A stretch of DNA of 64,000 bases from CAVQMC01 sp963713505 (GCA_963713505.1 CAVQMC010000020.1:353923-417922); one strand, 5' to 3'; shown: positions 48,878 through 57,436, counted from the stretch's first letter. The notes: generated from the letters alone by a model not told the origin. A program made the numbers and translations.

Positions 48878-49459
48878 TCAATTATCATTTAATCCTTTTC
48901 CATTTAGAATTTGCTGAATGTACTTTTCAATTCTTGATTCTCTAGTTTTGGATTGTTTGGCTTGTGAAAAGTAAAAAAGGTAGGCTCTTTGTCTTCCCGG
49001 AGTCAAAGCTTTAAAGGCTTTTTTTAAATCCGGCATTTCATTTAATTTATTTTGAAATTCTTCGGGAACTTTATACTCTGAAGTTTTTTTTAATTTTACT
49101 TTTAAACCGGCTTTTTCAATTTCTACAGATTCATAAATATATGTTTTTATTATAGATTTTATCTTAGCAATTTCACGTACATTTGTAAACCTGATTTGAC
49201 GTGCAGCTTGCACATTTTTTGTTTGCTGAATTAAAATACTATTATTATCATTTAACAATGCGCCTTTAAAAAATAAAAGTGCGCAGTATTCTTTGAATCC
49301 ATGAATTAAAACTACATTTTTATTTTGAAATGTATAACAAGGATTCCCCCACTTCAATTCTTCAGTCAGTCCGCATTCAAGTATAATACTTCTTAATTTC
49401 TTAAATTCTTTTTGCCACTTACCGGTTCTGCTTAAAAATTCATCAACTTTAGGATTCAT
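48878..49459 (-). CDS. YdeI/OmpD-associated family protein (DUF1801 + OmdA)
   Basis: 193 residues. The N-terminal part ELKWGNPCYTFQNKNVVLIHGFKE... is the DUF1801-like fold; the C-terminal tail TPGRQRAYLFYFSQAKQSKTR is the bacteriocin-protection YdeI/OmpD-associated signature. No signal peptide. Function in E. coli relatives is linked to stress and peptide tolerance; here it is not known. Confidence 0.75.
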   Translation of the reverse strand: MNPKVDEFLSRTGKWQKEFKKLRSIILECGLTEELKWGNPCYTFQNKNVVLIHGFKEYCALLFFKGALLNDNNSILIQQTKNVQAARQIRFTNVREIAKIKSIIKTYIYESVEIEKAGLKVKLKKTSEYKVPEEFQNKLNEMPDLKKAFKALTPGRQRAYLFYFSQAKQSKTRESRIEKYIQQILNGKGLNDN

Positions 49460-49496
49460 CTTATTAAGATCTTAAATTTATTTTTAAATTAATCAG

Positions 49497-50036
49497 TCAG
49501 AGTTTTAACATACCGCGAAAACCTCTTGCGGCATAATACGATTCACCACCATTATATTAAACAAAAACAGTATCATAACGGCGATCACAAAAGATCGCTC
49601 TGCCGAGTTTTCTTATTTTTTTTGGGGTCTTAATCCAACTTGAAGTCTTTAAATCAAACTCTCCAAGTTCCTGCAGACCTCTATATTGTTCTTCAGTTAA
49701 TATTTCAATTCCGATCTCCAAAGCCATGTCAACTGCATTATTTTTTGGTTTATGTTCTTTCCTTGAATCCAACGCTTCACGGTCGTAACAAAGACTTCTA
49801 CGGCCTTTAAGGGTTTCAGGTGAACAGTTATAAAAAATATATTCTCCCGTCTTTTTGTCGAAACCAACAACATCCGGTTCACCACCGGTTCTTTCCATCT
49901 TATTTAGCGACCACAGCTTTTCTTTATTCTTTCTTGCTTGTACTGCGGTCCATTCAAAATTTTTATGATGAACCATGTTATTCTCAAATCGAGTCTTCAA
50001 TAAGCTGAGTAGAATTTCAATTTCTTTTAGAGACAA
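49497..50036 (-). CDS. DUF4256 family protein with an in-frame TAA near the C-terminus
   Basis: 159 residues up to a TAA at 49557-49559, containing the family block RTGGEPDVVGFDKKTGEYIF and EILTEEQYRGLQELG. Directly after the TAA, in the same frame, 19 more codons read YNGGESYYAARGFRG, the usual C-terminus of the family, ending at TGA 49497. The TAA sits where a tyrosine codon is expected. It is either a recent nonsense change or a base error. Function unknown. Confidence 0.7.
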
Positions 50037-50293
50037 ATCTTTTTTATTGATTTAATTTTTCTTCGTCATAGTTTTGTTGGCTTATGTTGATTGCTTTTGT
50101 TGGTTCCATTATAACAGATTTAATTATTCGGATTGGTTTCTTATAATCTTGACACAAAGATACAAGACTTTACCTATTTTCATCAAGAGGAATTCTCTAC
50201 ACTGGGCGATAATTGAACTGTCGCACAGAGTAGAGTTAGGAGTTAAACCAGGACAAAATGGAGATTTAGATGGTTTGTTAAATTCTCACAGGC

Positions 50294-50671
50294 TTATGCT
50301 TGTTCAAGAATAACTTGATTGCCATCGGGGTCATTAAAATTAAACCACTTTACGCCTGATCCGGGGCCGTGCAGGTCGTCCCCGATTTCGCTGACTTTAA
50401 CTCCCTTGTTGCTGAGTTCTTTATGAGCTGCTGTAAGGTCAGAAGTTCCAAACCACAGTTTCATAGCGCCGGGTTTCACATTTTCGTGAAAAGTGGATAG
50501 GGTAATGGTAACTCCACCTTCTGGGAGGGTAAGCGCTATCCACCAATGTTCATCGTCCTGGCGATAGTCCTGCATGATCTTCAGACCAAGTTTGTCCGAG
50601 TAAAATTCTTTTGCCTTGGGCATGTTGTTAACAGCCACGGCAAGCATCATAAGCTTTTTTACTGCTTGCAT
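50294..50671 (-). CDS. VOC-family glyoxalase/bleomycin-resistance-like protein
   Basis: 125 residues with the VOC fold: two babbb units, HWWIALTLPEGGVTITL and LWFGTSDLTAAHKELSNKG, ending in GVKWFNFNDPDGNQVIL. Such proteins are small metal-dependent lyases, dioxygenases or drug binders. It is the last gene of the ArsR-AHSA1-DoxX-VOC operon. The region's base composition is visibly richer in G and C than its surroundings. Confidence 0.8.
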   Translation of the reverse strand: MQAVKKLMMLAVAVNNMPKAKEFYSDKLGLKIMQDYRQDDEHWWIALTLPEGGVTITLSTFHENVKPGAMKLWFGTSDLTAAHKELSNKGVKVSEIGDDLHGPGSGVKWFNFNDPDGNQVILEQA

Positions 50672-50706
50672 ATTTGTTTCCTTCCAATTTTTTCTAATAT
50701 GTTCGA

Positions 50707-51099
50707 CTATTGATTAACTAAAACAACTTTTCTATTCGGAGGTCTGAAATACCACGATAACGCAGAAAGTACTAAAAGTAATAACGCGGGCAAAATTGCA
50801 GTTATAGAATCGCCTGATGCAATGTGGGAGAATATAGCGCCTGACATGACAAAGAAAAATCCTGCATAAGCCCACTCCTTAATCAAAGGATATTTGGGAA
50901 TGAGCACAGCTATAACTCCTAAAATTTTCCATGTGCCTATTATTGTAAGCAAATAAACAGGATAACCCAAATGCTTAATCATATCAGCGCCGCCTTGACC
51001 AGCTTCCATTTTAAATAACTGTACTGCTCCGGTTGATACCATTCCTAAAGCGAGCCAGAGAGTAGCAACCCAATAAATTATTTTTTTTCTTTTTGACAT
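50707..51099 (-). CDS. DoxX-like membrane protein
   Basis: 130 residues, four hydrophobic helices (IYWVATLWLALGMVSTGAV, YPVYLLTIIGTWKILGVIAV and following), without charged residues in the membrane. Matches DoxX/DoxD-like proteins often found with AHSA1 and ArsR genes. Function unknown. It lies four bases after the AHSA1 gene and 35 bases before the VOC gene. Confidence 0.75.
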   Translation of the reverse strand: MSKRKKIIYWVATLWLALGMVSTGAVQLFKMEAGQGGADMIKHLGYPVYLLTIIGTWKILGVIAVLIPKYPLIKEWAYAGFFFVMSGAIFSHIASGDSITAILPALLLLVLSALSWYFRPPNRKVVLVNQ

Positions 51100-51103
51100 G
51101 TTA

Positions 51104-51571
51104 TTATTCCATATCGCTTAATATTTTTTGTATTCTGTTATGTGCCATGTTTATACCTTGAGCAAACGGCAGATTTAACACCTGGTCTCTTTGTGCAATT
51201 GATTCATATATTACATGCATAGTAAGTTTGCATGTATCTTCAGTAAGTTTTTCAAATTCGTAGATTTCAAGCTGAACGCCAAAAGGAGCGCCCTCCATTT
51301 CAAACGTTTTTATGATTTTCTTGTTGGGAATTAGCTCGTGGATTACACCGCTTAACTGAAGTGTCACGTTTCTTTTTGCATCTCTTGTTTCAAAGCGATA
51401 ACTGCCATGCTTTTTGCTTTCGAGTTTCAACACTTTTGTTCCCATCCACTGTTCAAGAAGACTGGGTTCCACAAACGCTTTAAATAGTGATTCTAAAGGC
51501 AAATCAAATTCTCTTGATATAAATAATTCCTGCTTACCATCCTCGACATTGACCTTTGTTTTTAGCTCCAT
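51104..51571 (-). CDS. SRPBCC/AHSA1-family protein
   Basis: 155 residues of the AHSA1-type START-like fold: SREFDLPLESLFKAFVEPSLL at the N-terminus, then a hydrophobic pocket strand set ending NLPFAQGINMAHNRI. These proteins bind hydrophobic ligands. Two bases after arsR; part of the same transcript. Confidence 0.85.
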   Translation of the reverse strand: MELKTKVNVEDGKQELFISREFDLPLESLFKAFVEPSLLEQWMGTKVLKLESKKHGSYRFETRDAKRNVTLQLSGVIHELIPNKKIIKTFEMEGAPFGVQLEIYEFEKLTEDTCKLTMHVIYESIAQRDQVLNLPFAQGINMAHNRIQKILSDME

Positions 51572-51572
51572 G

Positions 51573-51899
51573 TTATTCCTTTTTTGCTTTATGTTTTTTC
51601 ATTACGGTTTCTAATTTATTAAACCTGTCATCCCACAGCTTGCGGAACGGTTCGATAAAATCGGCTACTTCTTTCATTTTTTTTGCATTTATGTGATAGT
51701 AAATTTCTCTTCCGTTTTTCACTTGTTCAAGCAATTTACACTCGGTTAATATTCGCAAGTGTTTTGAGACTGTGGGCCTCGCCGTTTCAAAGTTTTCGGC
51801 TATAGCTCCGGCAGTCATTGCTTGCGAAACAACCAACAGAAGTATGGCCCTCCTTGTAGGGTCTGCAATTGCTTGATATATGTCTCGTCTTAAATTCAT
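51573..51899 (-). CDS. ArsR-family transcriptional regulator
   Basis: 108-residue winged-helix protein. DPTRRAILLLVVSQAMTAG and FETARPTVSKHLRIL are helices 1-4 with the recognition helix, and the wing is CKLLEQVKNGREIYYHI. No obvious Cys metal site is visible, so metal may not be the inducer; this group with AHSA1 partners usually responds to other signals. It is first in the operon and faces two operator palindromes at 51911-51952. Confidence 0.88.
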   Translation of the reverse strand: MNLRRDIYQAIADPTRRAILLLVVSQAMTAGAIAENFETARPTVSKHLRILTECKLLEQVKNGREIYYHINAKKMKEVADFIEPFRKLWDDRFNKLETVMKKHKAKKE

Positions 51900-51910
51900 T
51901 TATTAATTAT

Positions 51911-51952
51911 GTAGCTATATGACTACAAATATACATGTAGTTATTTAGCTAC
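51911..51952. promoter_or_regulatory. Two ArsR-type operator palindromes
   Basis: GTAGCTATATGACTAC (51911-51926) and GTAGTTATTTAGCTAC (51937-51952), both of the form GTAG-N8-CTAC, centres 26 bases apart and just upstream of the arsR start. Tandem palindromes on one face of the helix (about 2.5 turns) suggest autoregulation of the operon by ArsR; also the likely promoter position. Confidence 0.6.
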
Positions 51953-52419
51953 GCAAGTTTTTCATGAAATATATTTTTTAGGTGATAGACTTATGTGAGG
52001 TTAGCAACATGTCTAAATTATTTTATCCCGTTTTTTTTACAAAAAAGTAGAGTTGTCTATCTGTGCCATGTGAGGGATTGTTATATGATTTTTTGTAACC
52101 ATAATTTGGTCCCTTTTTATTGTTTAATACATATACTGATCTTAACATTTAATACTTTTACCAAAAAAGAATTATAAAACGATTGAATAAATATATTGTA
52201 TTTTAATTACACTTACTTTGCCGTTAAATTTATATTAGAATTGTCATTAAATGGAACCTTTAGCTAAAAGATTAAACTTTTTTCTATGCCAAAGATCAAA
52301 TAAACTGTACTTTTCTTTTATAAGGTATGTTTTTCAAGTTAATTATTAATTAAGGACTGACTATTCAAGATAAAAGAAATGTGATAATATTTAAATAATA
52401 TTGAACTTGACATGAGAGA
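51953..52419. other. Gene-free stretch at the edge of the cassette array
   Basis: About 470 bases without a convincing gene. A short open stretch on the minus strand near 52080 is likely a remnant. It separates the ArsR operon from the first cassette. Confidence 0.4.
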
Positions 52420-52447
52420 GCGAGCGGTTTCTTTGCGGGTTATACCA
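52420..52447 (-). repeat. Truncated attC remnant (low-coordinate end of the array)
   Basis: On the minus strand GGTATAACCCGCAAAGAAACCGCTCG matches the R''/L'' start of the array's attC sites, but the remaining ~200 bases of the site are absent below 52420. This marks the eroded end of the cassette array. Confidence 0.6.
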
Positions 52448-52513
52448 CAATTACTTTAAATTCTTTGAGGGTAATATTTGCTTAAAATTTCTTACGGAAA
52501 GTATTCTGATTTT

Positions 52514-52744
52514 TTAAGATTCAATACGATAGATTATTCTATATTCTCCTTCGAATATTTCTCGAATTTCATCTCTATTTGTCTCTGGTACTTTTCTTCC
52601 TCTTTCCGGGTTTTTTGATAATGTATCGACTTTCTTAATAATTCTGTATACTATTCTATGCGTTACGGAAATATTATCTTGAGCTATATATTCATATACT
52701 TTATCCAATAATTCATCAGCTAATGGTGACTGGATCATCATCAT
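52514..52744 (-). CDS. RelE/ParE-family toxin, truncated by TAA (likely inactive)
   Basis: 76 residues of a RelE/ParE mRNA-interferase-like toxin: IQSPLADELLDKVYEYIA and NPERGRKVPE with the core strands ending EYRIIYRIES. The same frame continues after the TAA at 52514 as KIRILSVRNFKQIL, the usual last strand and helix that carry catalytic residues, running to about 52452. A base change giving TAA probably kills it. It is co-transcribed with the antitoxin, which itself lacks a normal start codon. Confidence 0.75.
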   Translation of the reverse strand: MMMIQSPLADELLDKVYEYIAQDNISVTHRIVYRIIKKVDTLSKNPERGRKVPETNRDEIREIFEGEYRIIYRIES

Positions 52745-52746
52745 AC

Positions 52747-53022
52747 TTAAGTTTTCTTAGAATATTTCTTCTTTATTTCCTGGTGTGAAATTACCAATCC
52801 CTGATCTATTTGTGATTCTGCTAATCTTACATCCTCTAAAACTTCTATTTTATCAACCATTGACTGATATTCTGGAACATCTAATAAAATAGCAGAACTT
52901 TTTCCATTTTGTGTAATTACTAATGGTCGCTTAGTTTTTTTTACTTCATCAAAATAGAATGATACTTTTGAACGAAATTCAGATAATGGTTGAATATCTT
53001 GATCTAATTGTATTTTATATAT
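52747..53022 (-). CDS. Phd/YefM-family antitoxin with ATA in place of the start codon
   Basis: Open frame of 91 codons reading YKIQLDQDIQPLSEFRSKV, then the Phd/YefM core LVITQNGKSSAILLDVPEYQ and a C-terminal toxin-binding tail. No ATG, GTG or TTG is in frame; ATA at 53022-53020 sits five bases after GGAG, exactly where ATG would be expected. Start-codon mutation is the simplest reading. Two bases separate its stop from the toxin start. Confidence 0.7.
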   Translation of the reverse strand: MYKIQLDQDIQPLSEFRSKVSFYFDEVKKTKRPLVITQNGKSSAILLDVPEYQSMVDKIEVLEDVRLAESQIDQGLVISHQEIKKKYSKKT

Positions 53023-53106
53023 ATTTACTCCAAATTCTTATATTGTACAATTTAAAGTATGTATTCTTGCACAATGTGCCAATACTAATTATTCTCTTTT
53101 TTGTGG

Positions 53107-53368
53107 TATAATAATGTTGCAAATGACCGGCACCGCAACACAACAATGTTAAATAAAACTGAAACGCCAAAGTTATTGAAACCGGTTTGTATACCTGCCC
53201 GCCGGTATGCGGGTTTCCAAGTACAAGCCGGTTGCTGCAATTTTTTTATTTATTAAAAGTTGAAGTATTTTGTTTATTTATTTTACTAAGCTTAAAAATC
53301 CCTAAACTGACAAACTCATTTATCTTGCCAGCTGTAGGCTGGGGATCCGGTTGATTTGGTTATTATAG
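53107..53368 (-). repeat. attC site
   Basis: Ends TATAATAATG and TTATTATA, inner stem AATGACCGG...TCCGGTTGATT, internal GCAACCGGTTTGTA/TACAAGCCGGTTGC stem. It carries an extra palindromic insert ACCTGCCCGCCGGTATGCGG (53193 region). The inner CGGC/GGAT region is partly degenerate. Confidence 0.7.
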
Positions 53369-53376
53369 GAGTTCTT

Positions 53377-53703
53377 TTATTCTCTTATTAGTCTTTCTTG
53401 CAATAATTTTTGTATATCACGACGACCATCTAAGATGCAATGTATAAACACTACTTTTTCCATGACTTGATAAATTATTCGATAAGGTTTATATATTATT
53501 TCAAGAAAGTTATCTATTCCTAGTAACGACAATTCTGTAGGTATATGACCACGGTAGGGATATTTTTGAAGGGCTAAGCATTTCTCATATAATTTTGAAT
53601 AAAGTTTTTCAGCTTTTTCCACCGAATCATTAAAATATACATATTGATAAATTTCAAATAAATCTTCTTCGGCCGATAAAACAAGATTAACTTTGTATTT
53701 CAT
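53377..53703 (-). CDS. RelE/ParE-family toxin
   Basis: About 108 residues; ATG at 53703 (KYKVNLVLSAEEDLFEIYQ). Core toxin pattern: QKYPYRGHIPTELSLLG and IYKPYRIIYQVMEKVVFI, ending HCILDGRRDIQKLLQERL, which keeps the usual catalytic Arg/Lys region. The closest relative is the toxin at 61162 in this same array. Start lies 17 bases inside the antitoxin gene, a coupling typical of TA operons. Confidence 0.85.
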   Translation of the reverse strand: MKYKVNLVLSAEEDLFEIYQYVYFNDSVEKAEKLYSKLYEKCLALQKYPYRGHIPTELSLLGIDNFLEIIYKPYRIIYQVMEKVVFIHCILDGRRDIQKLLQERLIRE

Positions 53704-53989
53704 TCTGACCTTGTTTAAAATCATCAATCCGGCTTCTAAGCTTTTTAAATGATTCTTCTATTGGTCGATATTTCCCTTTTCTAATTTCTTTTCCACTCAA
53801 TGCTAATATTTTTAATAGCGCTATGCTTTCTTGCGTCTTTTCATACACTTTAACATCTTGCAAAATTACCTTTGCTTCTCCATTATGAGTTATTACTAAT
53901 GTTTTTTGGTTCTCGGAAACGTCACGTACGACTTCCGATGCATGAGTCTTTAGATAACTTATCGGCTTAATTGATTCACTAAATTTCAT
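53687..53989 (-). CDS. Phd/YefM-family antitoxin
   Basis: About 100 residues from ATG 53989: KFSESIKPISYLKTHASEV starts the DNA-binding part, LVITHNGEAKVILQDVKVYE is the family core, and the charged tail EESFKKLRSRIDDFKQGQ contacts toxin. Paralogous to 61488-61760. The gene precedes and overlaps its toxin. Confidence 0.85.
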   Translation of the reverse strand: MKFSESIKPISYLKTHASEVVRDVSENQKTLVITHNGEAKVILQDVKVYEKTQESIALLKILALSGKEIRKGKYRPIEESFKKLRSRIDDFKQGQNEIQS

Positions 53990-54058
53990 TTTACACCTCA
54001 AATAATTACGACCATAATATAGACTTTTTTATAGTCTATAGCAATATATTCTTTTAAG

Positions 54059-54308
54059 CCATATAACAATGTTGTAAATAATCAGCGCCTCAACTCAACA
54101 AAACTGATTAAAACTGAAACGCCGAAGACTATGCAACCGGTTTGTATACCTGCCCGCCGGTAGGCGGATTTCGACACACAAGCCGGTTGCTGCAGCATTT
54201 TTTTATTTAGACCCGTTGAACAATTTCGTTTTTTAATTTTACCAAACTTTTAAAATCCGCAATTGCCAAACTGAAATACGGCATTCGATTGATTTCCGGG
54301 TTATGTGT
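54059..54308 (-). repeat. attC site
   Basis: CCATATAACAATGTTG and GGGTTATGTGTAT ends; inner arms CAGCGCC and GGCATTCGATTGATT. Internal stem GCAACCGGTTTG/CAAGCCGGTTGC. A palindromic insert ACCTGCCCGCCGGTAGGCGG occurs at about 54150. The stop codon of the neighbouring remnant gene lies inside the site. Confidence 0.7.
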
Positions 54309-54474
54309 ATTTTTCTTCTTCTTTTATCTCACCAAAAGGTTCAACTTGTTCAATCTTATTTTTATACGCTTCAATATCACCTATAATATCTTGACTTTTT
54401 AATAATAGACATTCTGAACAAAGTAACCAGTCCCGTTTTGCAGAAAGAATCTCAAGATAAGTATATAAATTTTT
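54301..54474 (-). pseudogene. C-terminal remnant of a cassette gene, stop within attC
   Basis: An open frame of about 57 codons without start codon: AKRDWLLCSECLLLKSQDI and NKIEQVEPFGEIKEEE, ending in a TAA that overlaps the attC R'' end at 54301. The position of the stop is as in other cassettes of the array, so this is the true end of a lost cassette gene. CxxC-like pair LCSEC. Function unknown. Confidence 0.5.
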
Positions 54475-54545
54475 TTAGAAATTCACTTCCTTCAGGATGA
54501 CAAAATTCAATTTATAACTTTAGTTGAAAATAATACTTATAATAA

Positions 54546-55669
54546 TTATAAACATCTGATTAATAAAATCGTCTGATCATCTTTTTGTTTGCCGTATGTA
54601 GCTAAATAATTATTTATTTTTTCATAAATATTAGACAACTCATCGTTTCTGTTTTTAAGAATTATCTGTTTTACTTTTTCCATTCCAAATTGTTCGTCTT
54701 TTTTATTTGATGTCTCTGTAATACCATCAGTCAGTAATATGAATATATCATTCTTATTATATACTGTGCTGTTCGTTGTATAATTAAAATCTTTTGTCGC
54801 CGCAATTGGAAGCTGCTTTATTATCAGTTCATCAAAATTATTTGAATCGTTTGCAAGTTTTAAAATTGGAAGATGACCTGCTGTTGAATACTCTACAGTA
54901 TAATTTGAGTTAAATTTTAAAAATGCACATGTAAGAAACATGTTTTTCTTTTTAAATTGTAAATTGTCTGGCTGGTATCGGTAAAAATTGAACTAAGCTC
55001 TTCATCTTTGTTTAATAAAACTCGAACCGTACTCTTAAACATTCCCATCATCGATCCTGCCGCAACTCCATGGCCGGATACATCTGCAATATAACAAGTA
55101 CGTGTAGTTTCATTTTCGAAAAAGTCAACTAAATCGCCGCCGACTTCATCAGTAGGATTAGATATTCCAAATATTTCAAAATGGTTATTAACAATTTCAA
55201 TTTTCGGAACAAGGTTCGAATGAAGCTCCTGCGCAAGGTTCATTTCAGCCTGAAGCCGTAAATTTTTTATTCCCTCCTTATTTATAAATATAATAAGCAG
55301 TATATATCCCAGAACCATTGTAACTGAAATTCCGATGGCATCAAAAAATGCTCTTTGGGGAAATTCGGTAAGCAGTAATTGGTTAGTCGTATTCCAAATG
55401 TTATTTCCAACCACAAACTGAAATAGGATAGTAAAAGGAAGAAATTTAAGATTTCTTGTAAAACTATAAACGTAGAATACTGCAACAATCCCGGAATAAA
55501 TTACGTTAATATAAAGCAGCGGTTCTGAATATGAACCACCTGAAATCAGATCGATAATAAATCCAATCCCTGAAAATAAGAAGAATATCGCCGAGACAAA
55601 TATTAGATATCTTCTTAATGGAATATATTTCCAGAATTTACTTTTGGGTAAAATATCATTTTTTATCAT
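54546..55669 (-). CDS. Membrane-anchored SpoIIE/RsbU-type PP2C phosphatase, frame-disrupted
   Basis: N-terminal six or so membrane spans (YLIFVSAIFFLFSGIGFI...) and then a PP2C-like SpoIIE phosphatase domain: NPTDEVGGDLVDFFE holds a metal aspartate region, and CYIADVSGHGVAAGSMMG the next motif. The frame stops at about 54950 (one A lost in AAAAAG); the next frame starts NMFLTCAFLKFN and ends DIFILLTDGITETSNKKDEQF and DDQTILLIRC, the last metal-binding motifs. Such enzymes dephosphorylate anti-sigma antagonists or similar switches. The gene is longer than usual cassette cargo. Confidence 0.7.
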
Positions 55670-55879
55670 TTTAGTCTTCTAATAAATTCTGGGATCTGCT
55701 ATTTATAATTAAAATGCAGGTTAGATTGATTGTTAATATATTGTATTATTTTTGATTCTTCGATAAGAAGATAAATAAATACAGTTGCAAAAGAAACTTT
55801 TCTTTGATAAAAAACTGCAGATATTGAATTTTTATTTAATTTCATATGAACCTCATTAAATTCACTTTTACTCTTAATG

Positions 55880-56068
55880 AAGTTGCTCCTAATCCGCAGC
55901 TAAGAAAAACAATCCCGATTTTGTAAAATGATTTTTTAAATCAAAAAAACTTTTCAGAGCAAAACTAAATTCAACATAATGCAGAAACAGGTCGTCGTGA
56001 TTTGTTGTGAGAACCACTAAGCTTAAAATTTCTATACTGTCGAGTACATATTATCTTTCGGCTTTAAA
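55880..56068 (-). repeat. Degenerate attC site
   Basis: AGTTGCTCCTAATCCGCAGC matches GTTGCGCCTAAGCCGCAGC of the 63175 site, followed by AAAAAACTTTTCAGAGCAAAAC and later by CTGTCGAG... The far end has lost the GTTATAC consensus, so it is probably inactive. Confidence 0.55.
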
Positions 56069-56085
56069 TATCATTTTATTAGCAA

Positions 56086-56790
56086 TTACAATAATATTTC
56101 TGTAATTAGACCAAACTTCAATAAAATTATATTAAAAGCTGCCTCCCCTCTGCTATTATCTACCGGATTATATACTGTAACACCTGTATTAAAAAGCCTT
56201 AGCACTGGAATTGAGAACTCGAATGAAGGTCGCATTTGAACCAATTCACTAATTCTTATTTTTAATCCCAAGTTTAACAGCAAGTCGAACTGAGGATTAA
56301 ATTTTTCTGTAAGAAAAGATTTATCATTATCTTCTACTTCAGAATATAAATTTCCCTTATCATCATAAATATAAATATCAGATTTATATGTTTGACTGAA
56401 TGAAAAGTCTAAACCCCCTCCTATAAAATATTTTTTTCTTTCATAAGTAGCTAAAATATAAATCCCATAATAAGATATTCTTCCTTCTTCTTTTAATTTT
56501 CCAGTCAAATGGATATTATTAATTGTGAATTCACCAGAATATATTGGATTAAACGATTTTGTCCACAAATGAATACCTCCCTTAATCTTTGTTACACTAC
56601 TGGCCATATGAAATAAACCTATCCCTAAATCATAACCTCCACTACCTGTTGCTTCTATTCTTGAAAAATATTCCGGGATTAAAATGTCACTTTTAGAATA
56701 AAATATCTGCAAATCCAAACCATATTTATCTTGAGAATAAACCTGTAATGAAATAACTAAAACAAAGAAGTAAAACAAAAATAATCTCAT
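56086..56790 (-). CDS. Outer-membrane beta-barrel protein (cassette cargo)
   Basis: 234 residues, signal peptide ending in VYSQD, then alternating strands rich in Gly, Tyr and Ser (GIGLFHMASSVTKIKGGIHLW, YFIGGGLDFSFSQTY), ending in a final strand ILLKFGLITEILL. Short barrel, family not recognised. Preceded and followed by attC sites. Confidence 0.55.
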   Translation of the reverse strand: MRLFLFYFFVLVISLQVYSQDKYGLDLQIFYSKSDILIPEYFSRIEATGSGGYDLGIGLFHMASSVTKIKGGIHLWTKSFNPIYSGEFTINNIHLTGKLKEEGRISYYGIYILATYERKKYFIGGGLDFSFSQTYKSDIYIYDDKGNLYSEVEDNDKSFLTEKFNPQFDLLLNLGLKIRISELVQMRPSFEFSIPVLRLFNTGVTVYNPVDNSRGEAAFNIILLKFGLITEILL

Positions 56791-56837
56791 TTAATTTCTT
56801 TCTTTAATTTTTTAGGTAAATACTATTGCAACTTTAA

Positions 56838-57036
56838 ATAATATGTTTACTTATCGAAGGTAGGCGTCTCAACACTACAATATAATTTAAAACTTGAACA
56901 CAAATCATTATGCAAACGGATTGCTGCAACATTTTTTTATTTAGTAAAGTTGAACAAGTTTGTTTTTAAATTTTATAAAACTTTTAAACACCACAAATGC
57001 CGAAATGAAATACGGCGTCCTGTTGATTTGTTATAA
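56838..57036 (-). repeat. Degenerate attC site
   Basis: GGTAGGCGTCTC...TGCAAACGGATTGCTGCAACATTTTTTTATTTAG and later AAATACGGCGTCCTGTTGATTTGTTATAA. The R'' end (TTATAAC on minus) is kept but the other terminus is eroded and the internal stem shortened. Confidence 0.6.
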
Positions 57037-57042
57037 ATTATA

Positions 57043-57420
57043 TTAACTTTTCATAATTATTAAATCTAAAAAATTAGACATTCTATTTTTATAATTAAGA
57101 ATGTTTGTTCTTTTCCTTATCTGTAATTCATTGTCAATTTCCGAATCTTGATTCATTGAAGATCTTTTGAACGCTCTTAAAACTCCAAGAAATGAGAATT
57201 CTTGAGTAATTTTTGGTATTCTAATATTTAATAATTCATCTTTTATTTTTGGCAAAACAAAGGATGATTCCCTAATTCTTTTACAAAATAATTCTGATTC
57301 GCTCATTAAGTTAAGGTAATCATTATCTGTTATGATGTTTTGTGAAAAAACTGAATCAGCAAATTCGATAAGATATTTTATGTATTTGACTAGTATATAT
57401 TTATCTGATATTTCATTCAT
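57043..57420 (-). CDS. Hypothetical helical protein (cassette cargo)
   Basis: 125 residues, predicted all-helical, no signal peptide: KYILVKYIKYLIEFADSVFS at the start and NELQIRKRTNILNYKNRMS near the end. Slight resemblance in size and helix content to four-helix-bundle proteins, but I do not recognise the family. Confidence 0.5.
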   Translation of the reverse strand: MNEISDKYILVKYIKYLIEFADSVFSQNIITDNDYLNLMSESELFCKRIRESSFVLPKIKDELLNIRIPKITQEFSFLGVLRAFKRSSMNQDSEIDNELQIRKRTNILNYKNRMSNFLDLIIMKS

Positions 57421-57436
57421 TATAATTTACTTAGCT

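Noticed and set aside
50074..50313. Plus-strand reading frame of 79 residues overlapping the VOC gene end
   Set aside because: No ribosome-binding site, no family match by eye, and it covers the 3' end of a convergent real gene; at most a fragment.
52100..52400. Possible further attC site below 52.4 kb
   Set aside because: No GGCG/CCGG inner arm or GTTATA end was found; only the 52420-52447 remnant remains.
47460..52520. Stop-codon reassignment of TAA
   Set aside because: Many sound genes in the window end with TAA; isolated in-frame TAA codons are better explained by mutation or error.
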